A DNA stretch of 64,000 nt from Nocardia aurantia (GTDB lineage: Bacteria > Actinomycetota > Actinomycetes > Mycobacteriales > Mycobacteriaceae), in assembly GCF_009604425.1 (NCBI RefSeq), contig NZ_WEGI01000018.1, positions 1 through 64,000 on the forward strand. The letters run 5' to 3'. Positions 25,394-32,771 of the stretch are shown here, piece by piece. A program made the position numbers and the translations under genes. Position 1 is the first letter of the stretch; each line of letters opens with the position of its first letter. The notes beneath the pieces were generated by a model. That model worked only from the letters and a program-made list of their open reading frames with translations, was not told the DNA's origin and searched no databases.

Positions 25394-25986
25394 CTTTTCG
25401 CCCTCTCCAGTGTCTCGTATTCAGCAATTACAGAAAGGTGCCTATCACTCATCGACAGGTGATCTACCTGCTTGTCCGACAGAACAAGTATCCATATTCG
25501 TTGTGCAACTTCTTTGACTATATTTCCACTCAAATCAGCGGCCTGAGCCTCCTCTTGAGTAGTGAAGTTGTATTTCCAATTCTCACGTACACAGGATTCA
25601 AGCTTTTCTGGCTTATCCAATTTCGACCAATCTGTCGAATTGAACGGCGCCCATGTAATCCACATAAAATTATCACAACGCTCCGGCCGCTGGTCATACG
25701 CCCGGAAACATTTAGCTAAGAACTGCCTGAATAGCGCCGGCTGATCTTGAGCATCTTTATACTTCTTCACCTCTGCAAAGAAGTCTTGGCTGTCTACCTC
25801 ACCGCCAACCAGACTTCCACCGATGTCAAAGGAGAACGTGCCCCCGGGCCGATCGAAAGTTAGCTTCCTCACCGCAATAGGATCGGGCTGCTCCCATCTT
25901 ACTTGAGCTCGGGTTGTGCGCTCCAGCCATCGTTTCGCAAGCCACGTACCATCCGCCCCCTTCGCATGCTCGGTTTCCCCTGCCAT
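25390..25986 (-). CDS. Predicted PD-(D/E)xK-type nuclease
   Basis: 198 residues from ATG 25986; no clear ribosome site, so the start could be further up (the frame is open to 26145). The candidate catalytic core is FSFDIGG (Asp54) and FFAEVKKY (Glu72-x-Lys74), separated by 17 residues, preceded by an N-terminal helix with Glu6 and GTWLAKRWLE. This is the classical restriction-endonuclease-fold layout of D, ExK plus an upstream acidic helix. The remainder (about 100-198) contains aromatic segments FMWITWAPFNSTDW and IWILVLSDKQVD. It is lower in GC than its neighbours. Overlaps the start of the 488-aa partner, so the pair is translated together. Function by fold inference only. Confidence 0.7.
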   Translation of the reverse strand: MAGETEHAKGADGTWLAKRWLERTTRAQVRWEQPDPIAVRKLTFDRPGGTFSFDIGGSLVGGEVDSQDFFAEVKKYKDAQDQPALFRQFLAKCFRAYDQRPERCDNFMWITWAPFNSTDWSKLDKPEKLESCVRENWKYNFTTQEEAQAADLSGNIVKEVAQRIWILVLSDKQVDHLSMSDRHLSVIAEYETLERAKR

Positions 25987-26209
25987 GCTCGAAGAGTACA
26001 GCTTGCGCAGATCCTTTGTGCCCCCTTCGGATTCGCAGTCGTAAGTTGTGCACCCACCGGGGCTCCGGCTGACCACACCCTGCACATGCACGATCCGACG
26101 TGCGGCAGACGGCCGGAATTTCATGCGGGATGACAGACGCATCAACCATCAAGGTCGCGGCGCACCGAAAATAATGCTGGAGCCACCGTGCGATACCTCG
26201 TTGAATCGG
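25987..26209. other. Intergenic region upstream of nuclease operon
   Basis: 223 bp between the nuclease start and the end of the decapeptide-repeat gene. An open frame in phase with the nuclease runs through it but is Pro/Gly/Arg-rich without a ribosome site. The probable operon promoter lies here. I see no clear repeat or attachment site at this edge. Confidence 0.4.
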
Positions 26210-26725
26210 CTAGTCCGGAGCCCACAGGATGCCCTCCATCGCCCGGCCGGCGATGAACCACCACGCAGTGGCGATCAGGGCTGTTCCGATCACGGCGAGC
26301 GGGATTCGCCAGGCGGGCAACGAGATCGGCTCGGGACGGTCGTCCGGGATGTTGCGCAGGCGGTTTCCGTACCAGCGCAGCCATACCTGTGCGGAACGTA
26401 TTGCGTCCCTGGGGAACAGGCCGTAGACCAAGCCGAAGCCGCGGACCGCGCCGACCCCGATGCCGCCGGTCCACAGCACACCGAGGGCGACCTGTCCGAT
26501 GGCCGCCAGGCCGATCGCCAACTGTCCCACCACGAATACGCCGCGGGCGAGTTGCCCCACCGCGACTACTCCGGTCGAGACCTGGCCCAGCGCGAAGAAT
26601 CCCGTCGCGATCTGGCCGATCGCGATGAAGCCCGTCGCATGCTGACCCACGCCGAAGACACCGACAGCCATCGGTCCTACGGCGAACACACCGACCGAGC
26701 CCGGACCGGCAGCAAACACCTGCAT
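26210..26725 (-). CDS. Membrane protein with eight tandem ten-residue Gly repeats
   Basis: 171 residues from ATG 26725. Residues 2-81 are eight ten-residue units such as GVFAVGPMAV, GVFGVGQHAT, GFIAIGQIAT, GFFALGQVST, GVVAVGQLAR and GVFVVGQLAI, consensus G-[VF]-x-A-[VI]-G-Q-x-A-x. The rest includes a GVGAVRGFGLVYGLFPRD segment, a charged loop with NRLRNIPDD and a C-terminal helix (IPLAVIGTALIATAWWFI). The regular small-residue/hydrophobic pattern suggests either a stacked beta structure or glycine-zipper-like membrane helices. No family assigned. Divergent, with 49 bp between starts, from the PNPOx-like gene. Confidence 0.8.
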   Translation of the reverse strand: MQVFAAGPGSVGVFAVGPMAVGVFGVGQHATGFIAIGQIATGFFALGQVSTGVVAVGQLARGVFVVGQLAIGLAAIGQVALGVLWTGGIGVGAVRGFGLVYGLFPRDAIRSAQVWLRWYGNRLRNIPDDRPEPISLPAWRIPLAVIGTALIATAWWFIAGRAMEGILWAPD

Positions 26726-26774
26726 GGCCGGAAGCCTACGGCCAATCGGGGCGCGGGATGCGATCATGGGGCGC

Positions 26775-27230
26775 ATGACTACCTGGCACGAGGTGGAAGC
26801 GGCGGAACCGGAGTTCGCGCGGCGGGTGCGCGCACTGTTCGACGCGCACCGGCACAAGACCATCGCCACGATTCGCGCCGACGGCTCGCCGCGGATCTCC
26901 GGTATCGAGGCCTCGTTCACCGACGGCAAGCTGGTGTTCGGCTCGATGCCGAAGGCGCGCAAGTCCGCCGATCTCGTGCGGGACCCGCGTTTCGCGCTGC
27001 ACAGCGCCACGGTCGACCCGATCGAGGGTGAGGAGGCGAAGTGGCCGGGCGAGGCCAAGATCGCCGGGCGCGCGATCGCGGCCGGTCCGATCGTGGACGG
27101 CCCGGAGGGCGACAGCTTCCACACCGACATCACCGAGGTCGTCCACACTCATCTCGATCCCGAAGCCACGCGGCTGGTCGTCGAATGGTGGACGCCCGCA
27201 CAGGGTTTGCGCCGCGTGGACCGCGAATAG
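26775..27230 (+). CDS. Pyridoxamine 5'-phosphate oxidase-like split-barrel protein
   Basis: 151 residues from ATG 26775 (ATG 26766 is an alternative). The core KTIATIRADGSPRISGIEASF and LVFGSMPKARKSADLVRDPRF is the split-barrel fold of PNPOx-like and F420-dependent proteins. The RADGSPR and ARKSADL segments contact the flavin phosphate in relatives. Cytosolic. Function unassigned beyond a flavin/F420-type fold. It is convergent with the 350-aa hypothetical gene (3-base gap). Confidence 0.82.
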   Translation: MTTWHEVEAAEPEFARRVRALFDAHRHKTIATIRADGSPRISGIEASFTDGKLVFGSMPKARKSADLVRDPRFALHSATVDPIEGEEAKWPGEAKIAGRAIAAGPIVDGPEGDSFHTDITEVVHTHLDPEATRLVVEWWTPAQGLRRVDRE

Positions 27231-27233
27231 CGC

Positions 27234-28286
27234 TCAGCGGTCCGTCCGGTCCAGCCGTTGCCAGTTCGGTCCGGGCGCCGCGGAATTCGGGTCGTAGGAC
27301 GGGTCTTCGGACAGGATGTAGTCGCCCTGCCCGTCGCTCCAGACACTCTCGTACCCGTACGGCAACTCGACCGGCATCGGCTGCGACGGATCGTCGTACC
27401 GGGACAGCCCCATGGTCGCCAGGTATTGATCGTCGTAGATCCGGTCGTACACCGCGCCGCGCTGTTCGTAGCCACCGATCACGATGTCGTCCATCGAATT
27501 CGACAGATCCTGACCCATGTGGACGAGCTGCTCCCCCATCGCCACCTGTGCCCGATGCCCGGCCTGCTGGGCGGCGAACCACGTCTGCTGTTGCTGTAGC
27601 GCGTTGTCCGAAGCCTGCCGGAACAGGCGCTCCAGGGCCTGGATCCAGGTCGGCTCCACCCGGAACGTGCGCCGGGCGGTATCCAGATACTCGGCGTACT
27701 CGTCCCATCGGTCGACCGGTCCGCCGACCGACAACGCGGGAAACGTGAACCAGTACCGCACCTGCCGGATCCCCCACAGCGTGGGCATCGGGGTGGGCTC
27801 CGCGACCCGCGACACCAGCGACACGATCTCGCGAAAGGCCCTCCCCCGCATGGTGTATTCGACCGTCGCCCGGATGCTGTCGTCCCCCGGCTGCACCCGC
27901 CGCGACAACTGCGACGGCCACGGCGGCGCCGGCTCGTGCTCCACGGCGACAACCCGCAGATTCCCGATCCCCGGCCGAACCCGGGGAATCAGCATGGTCA
28001 GCAACACATCCGCCGCCGGGCGCGGCCGCAGGATCGGCGCACCGTACTCCATCGAGCCCTCTGGCATCCGGCCGTCGTCGACCCAGCTGTAGGCCGCGTT
28101 CGGCAACAACGCCAGCCACGCAGCGCCGTCCGGCGACTGCGCCACCGCCGCCGGTGTCACCGGATTGAGCAGCGACTGGTTCCATGTCAATCCCGACTGC
28201 GCCCGCCACCCTTGCGGGACAAGGAAAGTGAAGGCCGGACACTGCGTCGCCGGATCGTGACAGCGATGCACGCCGAGCCGGATCAT
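27234..28286 (-). CDS. Hypothetical protein with Gln-rich coiled segment and C-terminal conserved motif
   Basis: 350 residues, no clear signal peptide. The N-terminal half (about 15-200) is beta-rich with paired Trp residues. Residues about 230-270 form a Gln-rich helical stretch (NALQQQQTWFAAQQAGHRAQ). The C-terminus has VELPYGYESVWSDGQGDYIL, followed by acidic DPSYDPN. From memory, a PxELPxGYxxVW...GEYILSDDPxYxPN motif recurs at the C-terminus of secreted or phage-related proteins in several phyla, but I cannot name the family. Isolated minus-strand gene between the PNPOx-like gene and the ABM-haemoglobin fusion. Confidence 0.7.
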   Translation of the reverse strand: MIRLGVHRCHDPATQCPAFTFLVPQGWRAQSGLTWNQSLLNPVTPAAVAQSPDGAAWLALLPNAAYSWVDDGRMPEGSMEYGAPILRPRPAADVLLTMLIPRVRPGIGNLRVVAVEHEPAPPWPSQLSRRVQPGDDSIRATVEYTMRGRAFREIVSLVSRVAEPTPMPTLWGIRQVRYWFTFPALSVGGPVDRWDEYAEYLDTARRTFRVEPTWIQALERLFRQASDNALQQQQTWFAAQQAGHRAQVAMGEQLVHMGQDLSNSMDDIVIGGYEQRGAVYDRIYDDQYLATMGLSRYDDPSQPMPVELPYGYESVWSDGQGDYILSEDPSYDPNSAAPGPNWQRLDRTDR

Positions 28287-28359
28287 CTTCCCAGTGTATG
28301 GCGGCAGGCCTTGCCACCACCGGAAATTCGAACCTGCAACAGTGATTACAGTGTTACAC

Positions 28360-29124
28360 GTGATTATCGAATACCTCCGCTACCGGATCGACGGACCGGC
28401 CGCCGCCGAATTCGAGGCCGCCTACGGCCGCGCCGCCCACGCGCTGGCGCGGGCTCCGCAGTGCGTCGACTACGAATTGTCGCGCTGTGTCGACGAACCC
28501 GAGAGCTACGTCCTGCGCATCACCTGGACTTCGGCCGCGGATCATCTGCGGGGCTTCCGGGAGGGCGAACATTTCGCCGAGTTCTTCGCCGAGATCGAGC
28601 CCTACGTCGCGCGGATCGAGGAGATGCGGCACTACGAGCGCACCCCGGTCCGGGGCGCCGGTGGCTCGGTACCCACCATGTATGAATGGCTGGGCGGCAC
28701 AACGGCATTGGAGCGTCTCACCACGACCTTCTACGGCCACGTCCTGGCCGACGACCTGATCGGCCCGCTGTTCGCCGGCATGGACCCGGGGCATCCGCGC
28801 TACGTGGCGATGTGGCTCGCCGAGGTGTTCGGCGGGCCGTCGCGCTATACCGACGAACGCGGCGGCTACCACCACATGCTGATCCATCATCTCGGCAAGG
28901 CCATCACCGAGCCGCAGCGGCGGCGCTGGGTGTCGCTGCTGCTGGATTCGGCCGACGAGGTCGGGCTGCCCGCCGATCCGGAGTTCCGCGCCGCGTTCGT
29001 CGGCTACCTCGAATGGGGCACCCGCATCGCCCTGACCAACTCCCAGCCCGGCGCGAATCCGCCTCAGCAGGCTCCGGTCCCGCACTGGGGCTGGGGCGTA
29101 GCGCCGCCGTACCCGTCGTCCTGA
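28360..29124 (+). CDS. ABM monooxygenase-group II truncated haemoglobin fusion
   Basis: 254 residues from GTG 28360 (in-frame GTGs at 28342 and 28351 are alternatives). Residues 1-95 are an antibiotic biosynthesis monooxygenase (ABM) ferredoxin-like barrel (IIEYLRYRI, then CVDYELSRCVDEPESYVLRI). A Gly/Ser-poor linker follows, and residues 105-225 are a truncated haemoglobin: YEWLGG, TTFYGHVLADD (B10 Tyr), HHMLIHHLGKAI with the proximal His, and RRRWVSLL (G8 Trp). This matches group II trHb, which reacts with O2 and NO. A Pro-rich tail ends the chain. The fused ABM domain could dispose of, or supply, an oxidation product; this is inference. Confidence 0.88.
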   Translation: MIIEYLRYRIDGPAAAEFEAAYGRAAHALARAPQCVDYELSRCVDEPESYVLRITWTSAADHLRGFREGEHFAEFFAEIEPYVARIEEMRHYERTPVRGAGGSVPTMYEWLGGTTALERLTTTFYGHVLADDLIGPLFAGMDPGHPRYVAMWLAEVFGGPSRYTDERGGYHHMLIHHLGKAITEPQRRRWVSLLLDSADEVGLPADPEFRAAFVGYLEWGTRIALTNSQPGANPPQQAPVPHWGWGVAPPYPSS

Positions 29125-29178
29125 CCACCGAGTCACCCGGTCGCGGCGGCGGGCGCCTCGGCTACGGTCCGATCCCCG

Positions 29179-29685
29179 TCATGCGACGAGCGTGCGGAAC
29201 AGGCTGCGGTGGAACACGATCGGTTCCACCGCAGCGGGCCCCGATTCGTCCGCGCAGTGGAGTTCGTTGATCACCAGCACCACGATCGCATGATCGCCCG
29301 CCGGAATCTGCTGCGATACCGAGACATCCATCCGCACCGCGGTATCGGAGACGAACAACGCTCCACCGGAGCGGGTTTCGGTGGTGACACCGGCGAACCG
29401 GTCACCGGTGCGGGCGGCGAGGGTGCGGGCGGCGCCGGCATGGCCGGCGCTGAGCACGCTGATGCCCAGACGGGGCAGGGCCGCCAGGCGCGGCCAGGTC
29501 GTGGAGGTGTTCTGCACACAGAAGGCCACCAGCGGCGGATCCAGCGACACCGGTACGAACGTGCTGGCGGCCATGCCGATTCGTTCGGTGCCGAGGTCCG
29601 CGCAGATCGCCACCACGCCGGACGGAATGTCGGCGAAGGCACGGCGCAGCGCGCCGCCGTCCAAGGATGCCGGATCGCTCATCAC
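29179..29685 (-). CDS. Flavin reductase (RutF/HpaC-like)
   Basis: 168 residues of the flavin-reductase-like (DIM6/NTAB) split-barrel family: FADIPSGVVAICAD, GMAASTFVPVSLDPPLVAFCV, NTSTTWPRL, FAGVTTETRSG and a D-H pair near IPAGDHAIVVL. Such proteins reduce free FMN with NAD(P)H for a two-component monooxygenase; RutF serves RutA in pyrimidine breakdown. Here the RutA-like oxygenase is about 10 kb away on the same strand within the same probable regulon. Overlaps the NAD(P)H:FMN reductase gene upstream by four bases (ATGA), so both reductases are co-translated. RutF assignment is by context rather than unique residues. Confidence 0.82.
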   Translation of the reverse strand: MMSDPASLDGGALRRAFADIPSGVVAICADLGTERIGMAASTFVPVSLDPPLVAFCVQNTSTTWPRLAALPRLGISVLSAGHAGAARTLAARTGDRFAGVTTETRSGGALFVSDTAVRMDVSVSQQIPAGDHAIVVLVINELHCADESGPAAVEPIVFHRSLFRTLVA

Positions 29686-30182
29686 GCCTCCTGCCGGACG
29701 GTCGCGCGCAGCACCGGACCCCAGCGCCGGGCGTAGTCGGCGATGCGGGTATCGCTGGTGTAGGTGGAGTCGAGCAGGTACAGCCCGGGAGCCGGTGTGA
29801 TCGCGCCCAATTCGACCAGCACCGGTTTGAGCAGCAGATCCGGCGCCAGCGCGTGCGCCGGACCGGCGCCGAGCATCAGCGGCACCGCGGTGACGTCGCG
29901 CAGCCCCTCACCGGTCGCGAACTGGTCCAGGAACAGCTTCAGCAGGCCGGTGTACGTGGCCTTGAACGTCGGGCTGGCGAAGACCACCAACTCCGACTCG
30001 GCGACGGTGGCGACGGCGGCCCGGACCGTCTCGTCGCCCCATTCCAGCAGGCCCGCACCCAATGTCACCACGTCCAGGACGTGATCGGGTGCGGCGCCGG
30101 ACAATTCCCGGGCCAGCAGGGTCGCGGCCGCGAGTGTGCGGGAGCCGGGTTTGGGATTGCCTGCGACAACGGTGGTCCGCAT
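29682..30182 (-). CDS. NAD(P)H-dependent FMN reductase (SsuE/MsuE-like)
   Basis: 166 residues with a flavodoxin-like fold: an opening strand and phosphate loop VVAGNPKPGSRTL, an acidic WGDE motif, and SPTFKATYTGLLKLFLDQF, typical of the SsuE/MsuE FMN-reductase branch. It supplies reduced FMN to flavin-dependent monooxygenases such as the RutA-like gene of this cluster. Downstream gene is a second flavin reductase (ATGA overlap) and upstream, 22 bases away, is an ABC permease. Two different reductases in one operon may be redundant or serve different oxygenases. Confidence 0.88.
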   Translation of the reverse strand: MRTTVVAGNPKPGSRTLAAATLLARELSGAAPDHVLDVVTLGAGLLEWGDETVRAAVATVAESELVVFASPTFKATYTGLLKLFLDQFATGEGLRDVTAVPLMLGAGPAHALAPDLLLKPVLVELGAITPAPGLYLLDSTYTSDTRIADYARRWGPVLRATVRQEA

Positions 30183-30204
30183 GAGATTTCCTTTCGTCGG
30201 GTGC

Positions 30205-31245
30205 TCAGCGCACGGGTCGGCCGGTGGTGCGGCGGCGGACCCAGCCGGACAGCGCCACCGCCACGACCAGGGCGCCGCCGTAGAACAATTGCTGGACGAA
30301 GCTGGCGACCCCGAGCATCTGGAGCCCGACGACGCCGGCTACCAGGAAATACACCGCCACCAGCGTGCCGAAGGCATTGAATCGGCCGGGCACGATGGCG
30401 GTGGCGCCGAGGAAGGCCGCGGCGAAGGCGGGCAACATGAACGACTGCCCGGAGGACGGGTCGGCGCCACTGAGCATGCCCGCGTAGACGATTCCGGCCA
30501 GACCGGCGGTGCAGGCGGAGGTGATCAGCGCGCCGCCGCGGATGCGGTCGACGTGCAGACCGCTGAGCCGGGCCACCTGCGGCCCCCGGCCGACGAACAG
30601 CAGGCGGCGGCCGATCGGGGTGTAGGCGAACACCACCGCGATGATCACAACCAGCGCCAGCGCGTAGTAGAACTGCAGTGACACTCCCAGCACCCGGGTG
30701 CCGACCGTCGCCTGCACCAGCGCGCGGTCCACACCCGTCACCGACGTGGAGTCCGAAATCCATTGCACGACACCGAGGACGAACGTGCCACTGCCGAGAG
30801 TGGCGATGAACGAGTCGATCTGGAGACGGACCACCAGAAACGCGTTGCCGGCGCCGACGGCCAGCGCCGCGAGCAACGCCACCACGATCGAGGACAGCAG
30901 CGGCCAGCCGTGCTGGACATTCAGCACCGCCACCAGCATCGCGGCCAGCGACATCGATGACACCGCCGAGAGGTCGAACTCGCCCGCGGTCAACGGCACG
31001 ATGAGGCCGAGCGCCAGGATGAGCAGCACGGCCTGGGAACCCAGGATGTTCTGCAGATTGCCGGTGGTGGCGTAGACCTGCGGCCGCAGCACGCTGAACA
31101 CGACCACCACCGCGATCAAAGCCAGTACCAGCGCGTACTTCTCCAGCAGCGGACCCAGTTCCCTGCGCAACCGCGCTGTTCCGGCCGCACGGGCCGGCTC
31201 GTCGGCGACGGCGTCGAGGGCGGCGCCGTCCATCGATACGGACAT
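30205..31245 (-). CDS. ABC importer permease, ribose/sugar (RbsC-like) type
   Basis: 346 residues from ATG 31245, about ten transmembrane helices. The RbsC-type signature GEFDLSAVSSMSL (the conserved G-x-x-D-L-S loop) and the EAA-like region ARLSGLHVDRIRGGALITSAC are visible. The family moves ribose, other sugars, nucleosides or autoinducer-2. It lies between its ATPase gene (sharing bases at 31243-31247, TGATG) and the FMN reductase. Context suggests the substrate is a pyrimidine nucleoside-, ureide- or other N-heterocycle-type compound rather than a sugar; this is inference. Confidence 0.92.
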   Translation of the reverse strand: MSVSMDGAALDAVADEPARAAGTARLRRELGPLLEKYALVLALIAVVVVFSVLRPQVYATTGNLQNILGSQAVLLILALGLIVPLTAGEFDLSAVSSMSLAAMLVAVLNVQHGWPLLSSIVVALLAALAVGAGNAFLVVRLQIDSFIATLGSGTFVLGVVQWISDSTSVTGVDRALVQATVGTRVLGVSLQFYYALALVVIIAVVFAYTPIGRRLLFVGRGPQVARLSGLHVDRIRGGALITSACTAGLAGIVYAGMLSGADPSSGQSFMLPAFAAAFLGATAIVPGRFNAFGTLVAVYFLVAGVVGLQMLGVASFVQQLFYGGALVVAVALSGWVRRRTTGRPVR

Positions 31246-32771
31246 CAGGCTCCCACTTTCTGCCGGACCGGGCCCAGAACGGTGTCGGAGATGTGCTGTT
31301 TGCTCAATCGTTCCCCGGTGAGCTCGGCGTGCACCCGGCCGCGCGAGAACACCAGCACGCGGTCGCACAGGACCGACAGCTGCTCGTAATCGGAACTGGC
31401 GACGACGATTCCGGCACCGCGGGCCGCCGCCTCCCGGAGCGTCCCGTAGATGCGCGCCCGGGCGCCGACGTCGACGCCCTGGGTCGGCTCGGCCAGCAGG
31501 ATCAATCGTGGATCCAGCTGTAACCATTTGCCCAGCAACGCCTTCTGCTGATTGCCACCGGACAGCGCGCCGTAGCCGGCCTTCGGATCGCGGGGGCGGA
31601 CGTCGTAGCGCTCGGCGAGCGCGGTGGCGGCCGCCCGCAGTGCGCGGGGGTTGATCAGGCCGGCGCCGAGGACCGGCAGGGTGACGTTCTCACCGACGGT
31701 CAGTTCGGGTGCGCTGCCCGCCGTCTTGCGATCCGGTGGCACGTAGACCATCCGGTGCGACAGCGCGCCTGCCGGGGTCAGGGCGGGCAGGTCGAGGACC
31801 CGGCCGTCGAGGGTCAGCCGGCCGGCGCGGGCCGGGCGGTCGCCGTACAGCGCGGGCAGTACGTCGTCGTAGCCGGATCCGGAAATGCCCGCGAGACCGA
31901 CGATTTCGCCGGGCCGGACCGTGAAGCCGGCCTCCTCGACGGTCGCCGTCTCCAGTCCGGTGACCACGGCCAGCGGCGCGGAATCACCGAAATCGGTTCG
32001 CTCCCGGCCGCTTCCGACATCGGCGTCGGACCCGACGATCAGCTCGATCAGCGTCGCCGTGGTGAGTTCCCGGGTGCGGTGGGTGCCCTGGGACACGCCG
32101 CCGCGCAGTACCGTGACCCGGTCCGTGTGCTCGAGCACCTCGTCGAGATCGTGTGAGACGAACAGCACCGCCGCCCGGCGGTCCGCGACGATCTCGCGGA
32201 CCACCGAGAACAGCAGGTCGGTGCCCTCCCGGGGAAGGAAGACGGTCGGTTCGTCGAGCACCAGCAGCGTCCGGCGGTCACCGAGTTCCTCGACGGCCCG
32301 CAGGATCGCGACGATGGCCCGGTCGGTGTCGCTCAGTGCCGAGATCGGCGCGTCGGGGTCCACCCGCAGCCCGAATCGGTCGAACAGCGCTCGGGCCGTG
32401 GCTCTTTCGCGACCCCACCGGATCCACGGCCGGGATCCGGCGACCATCGGGCCGACCCGCAGATTCTCCAGCACCGACAGATCCGGGACCAGCGCCAGAT
32501 CCTGGTGGACGAAACTGATGCCGAGCTCCCGGAAACCGCCGGGCGGCACCGGCAACGGCACATCGCGTCCGCGAATCTGCAGTGCCGCACCGGGATCCGG
32601 AGCATGGAAACCCGCGAGCACCTTGATCAGGGTCGATTTGCCGGAGCCGTTCTCGCCGAGCAGGCCGTGCACCTCACCGGCGTGCACGGTCAAGCCGACA
32701 TCCTTCAGCACGGTGTTGCCGCCGAAGGTCTTGGACAGCCCGACGATGTTGACGATCGGATCCGGGCTCAT
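31245..32771 (-). CDS. ABC importer ATPase, two-domain (RbsA-like)
   Basis: 508 residues holding two ABC domains, as in RbsA/XylG. Domain 1: Walker A GENGSGKST (about residue 38), a degenerate signature (ALSDTDR) and Walker B LLVLDEPT. Domain 2: a degenerate Walker A (GISGSGYDD, Lys absent), intact signature LSGGNQQK and LILLAEPT with Ala where Asp is usual. Such asymmetric catalytic sites are normal for the sugar-importer class. It energises the permease encoded downstream; its start overlaps the stop of the substrate-binding protein gene (ATGA). Confidence 0.93.
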   Translation of the reverse strand: MSPDPIVNIVGLSKTFGGNTVLKDVGLTVHAGEVHGLLGENGSGKSTLIKVLAGFHAPDPGAALQIRGRDVPLPVPPGGFRELGISFVHQDLALVPDLSVLENLRVGPMVAGSRPWIRWGRERATARALFDRFGLRVDPDAPISALSDTDRAIVAILRAVEELGDRRTLLVLDEPTVFLPREGTDLLFSVVREIVADRRAAVLFVSHDLDEVLEHTDRVTVLRGGVSQGTHRTRELTTATLIELIVGSDADVGSGRERTDFGDSAPLAVVTGLETATVEEAGFTVRPGEIVGLAGISGSGYDDVLPALYGDRPARAGRLTLDGRVLDLPALTPAGALSHRMVYVPPDRKTAGSAPELTVGENVTLPVLGAGLINPRALRAAATALAERYDVRPRDPKAGYGALSGGNQQKALLGKWLQLDPRLILLAEPTQGVDVGARARIYGTLREAAARGAGIVVASSDYEQLSVLCDRVLVFSRGRVHAELTGERLSKQHISDTVLGPVRQKVGA

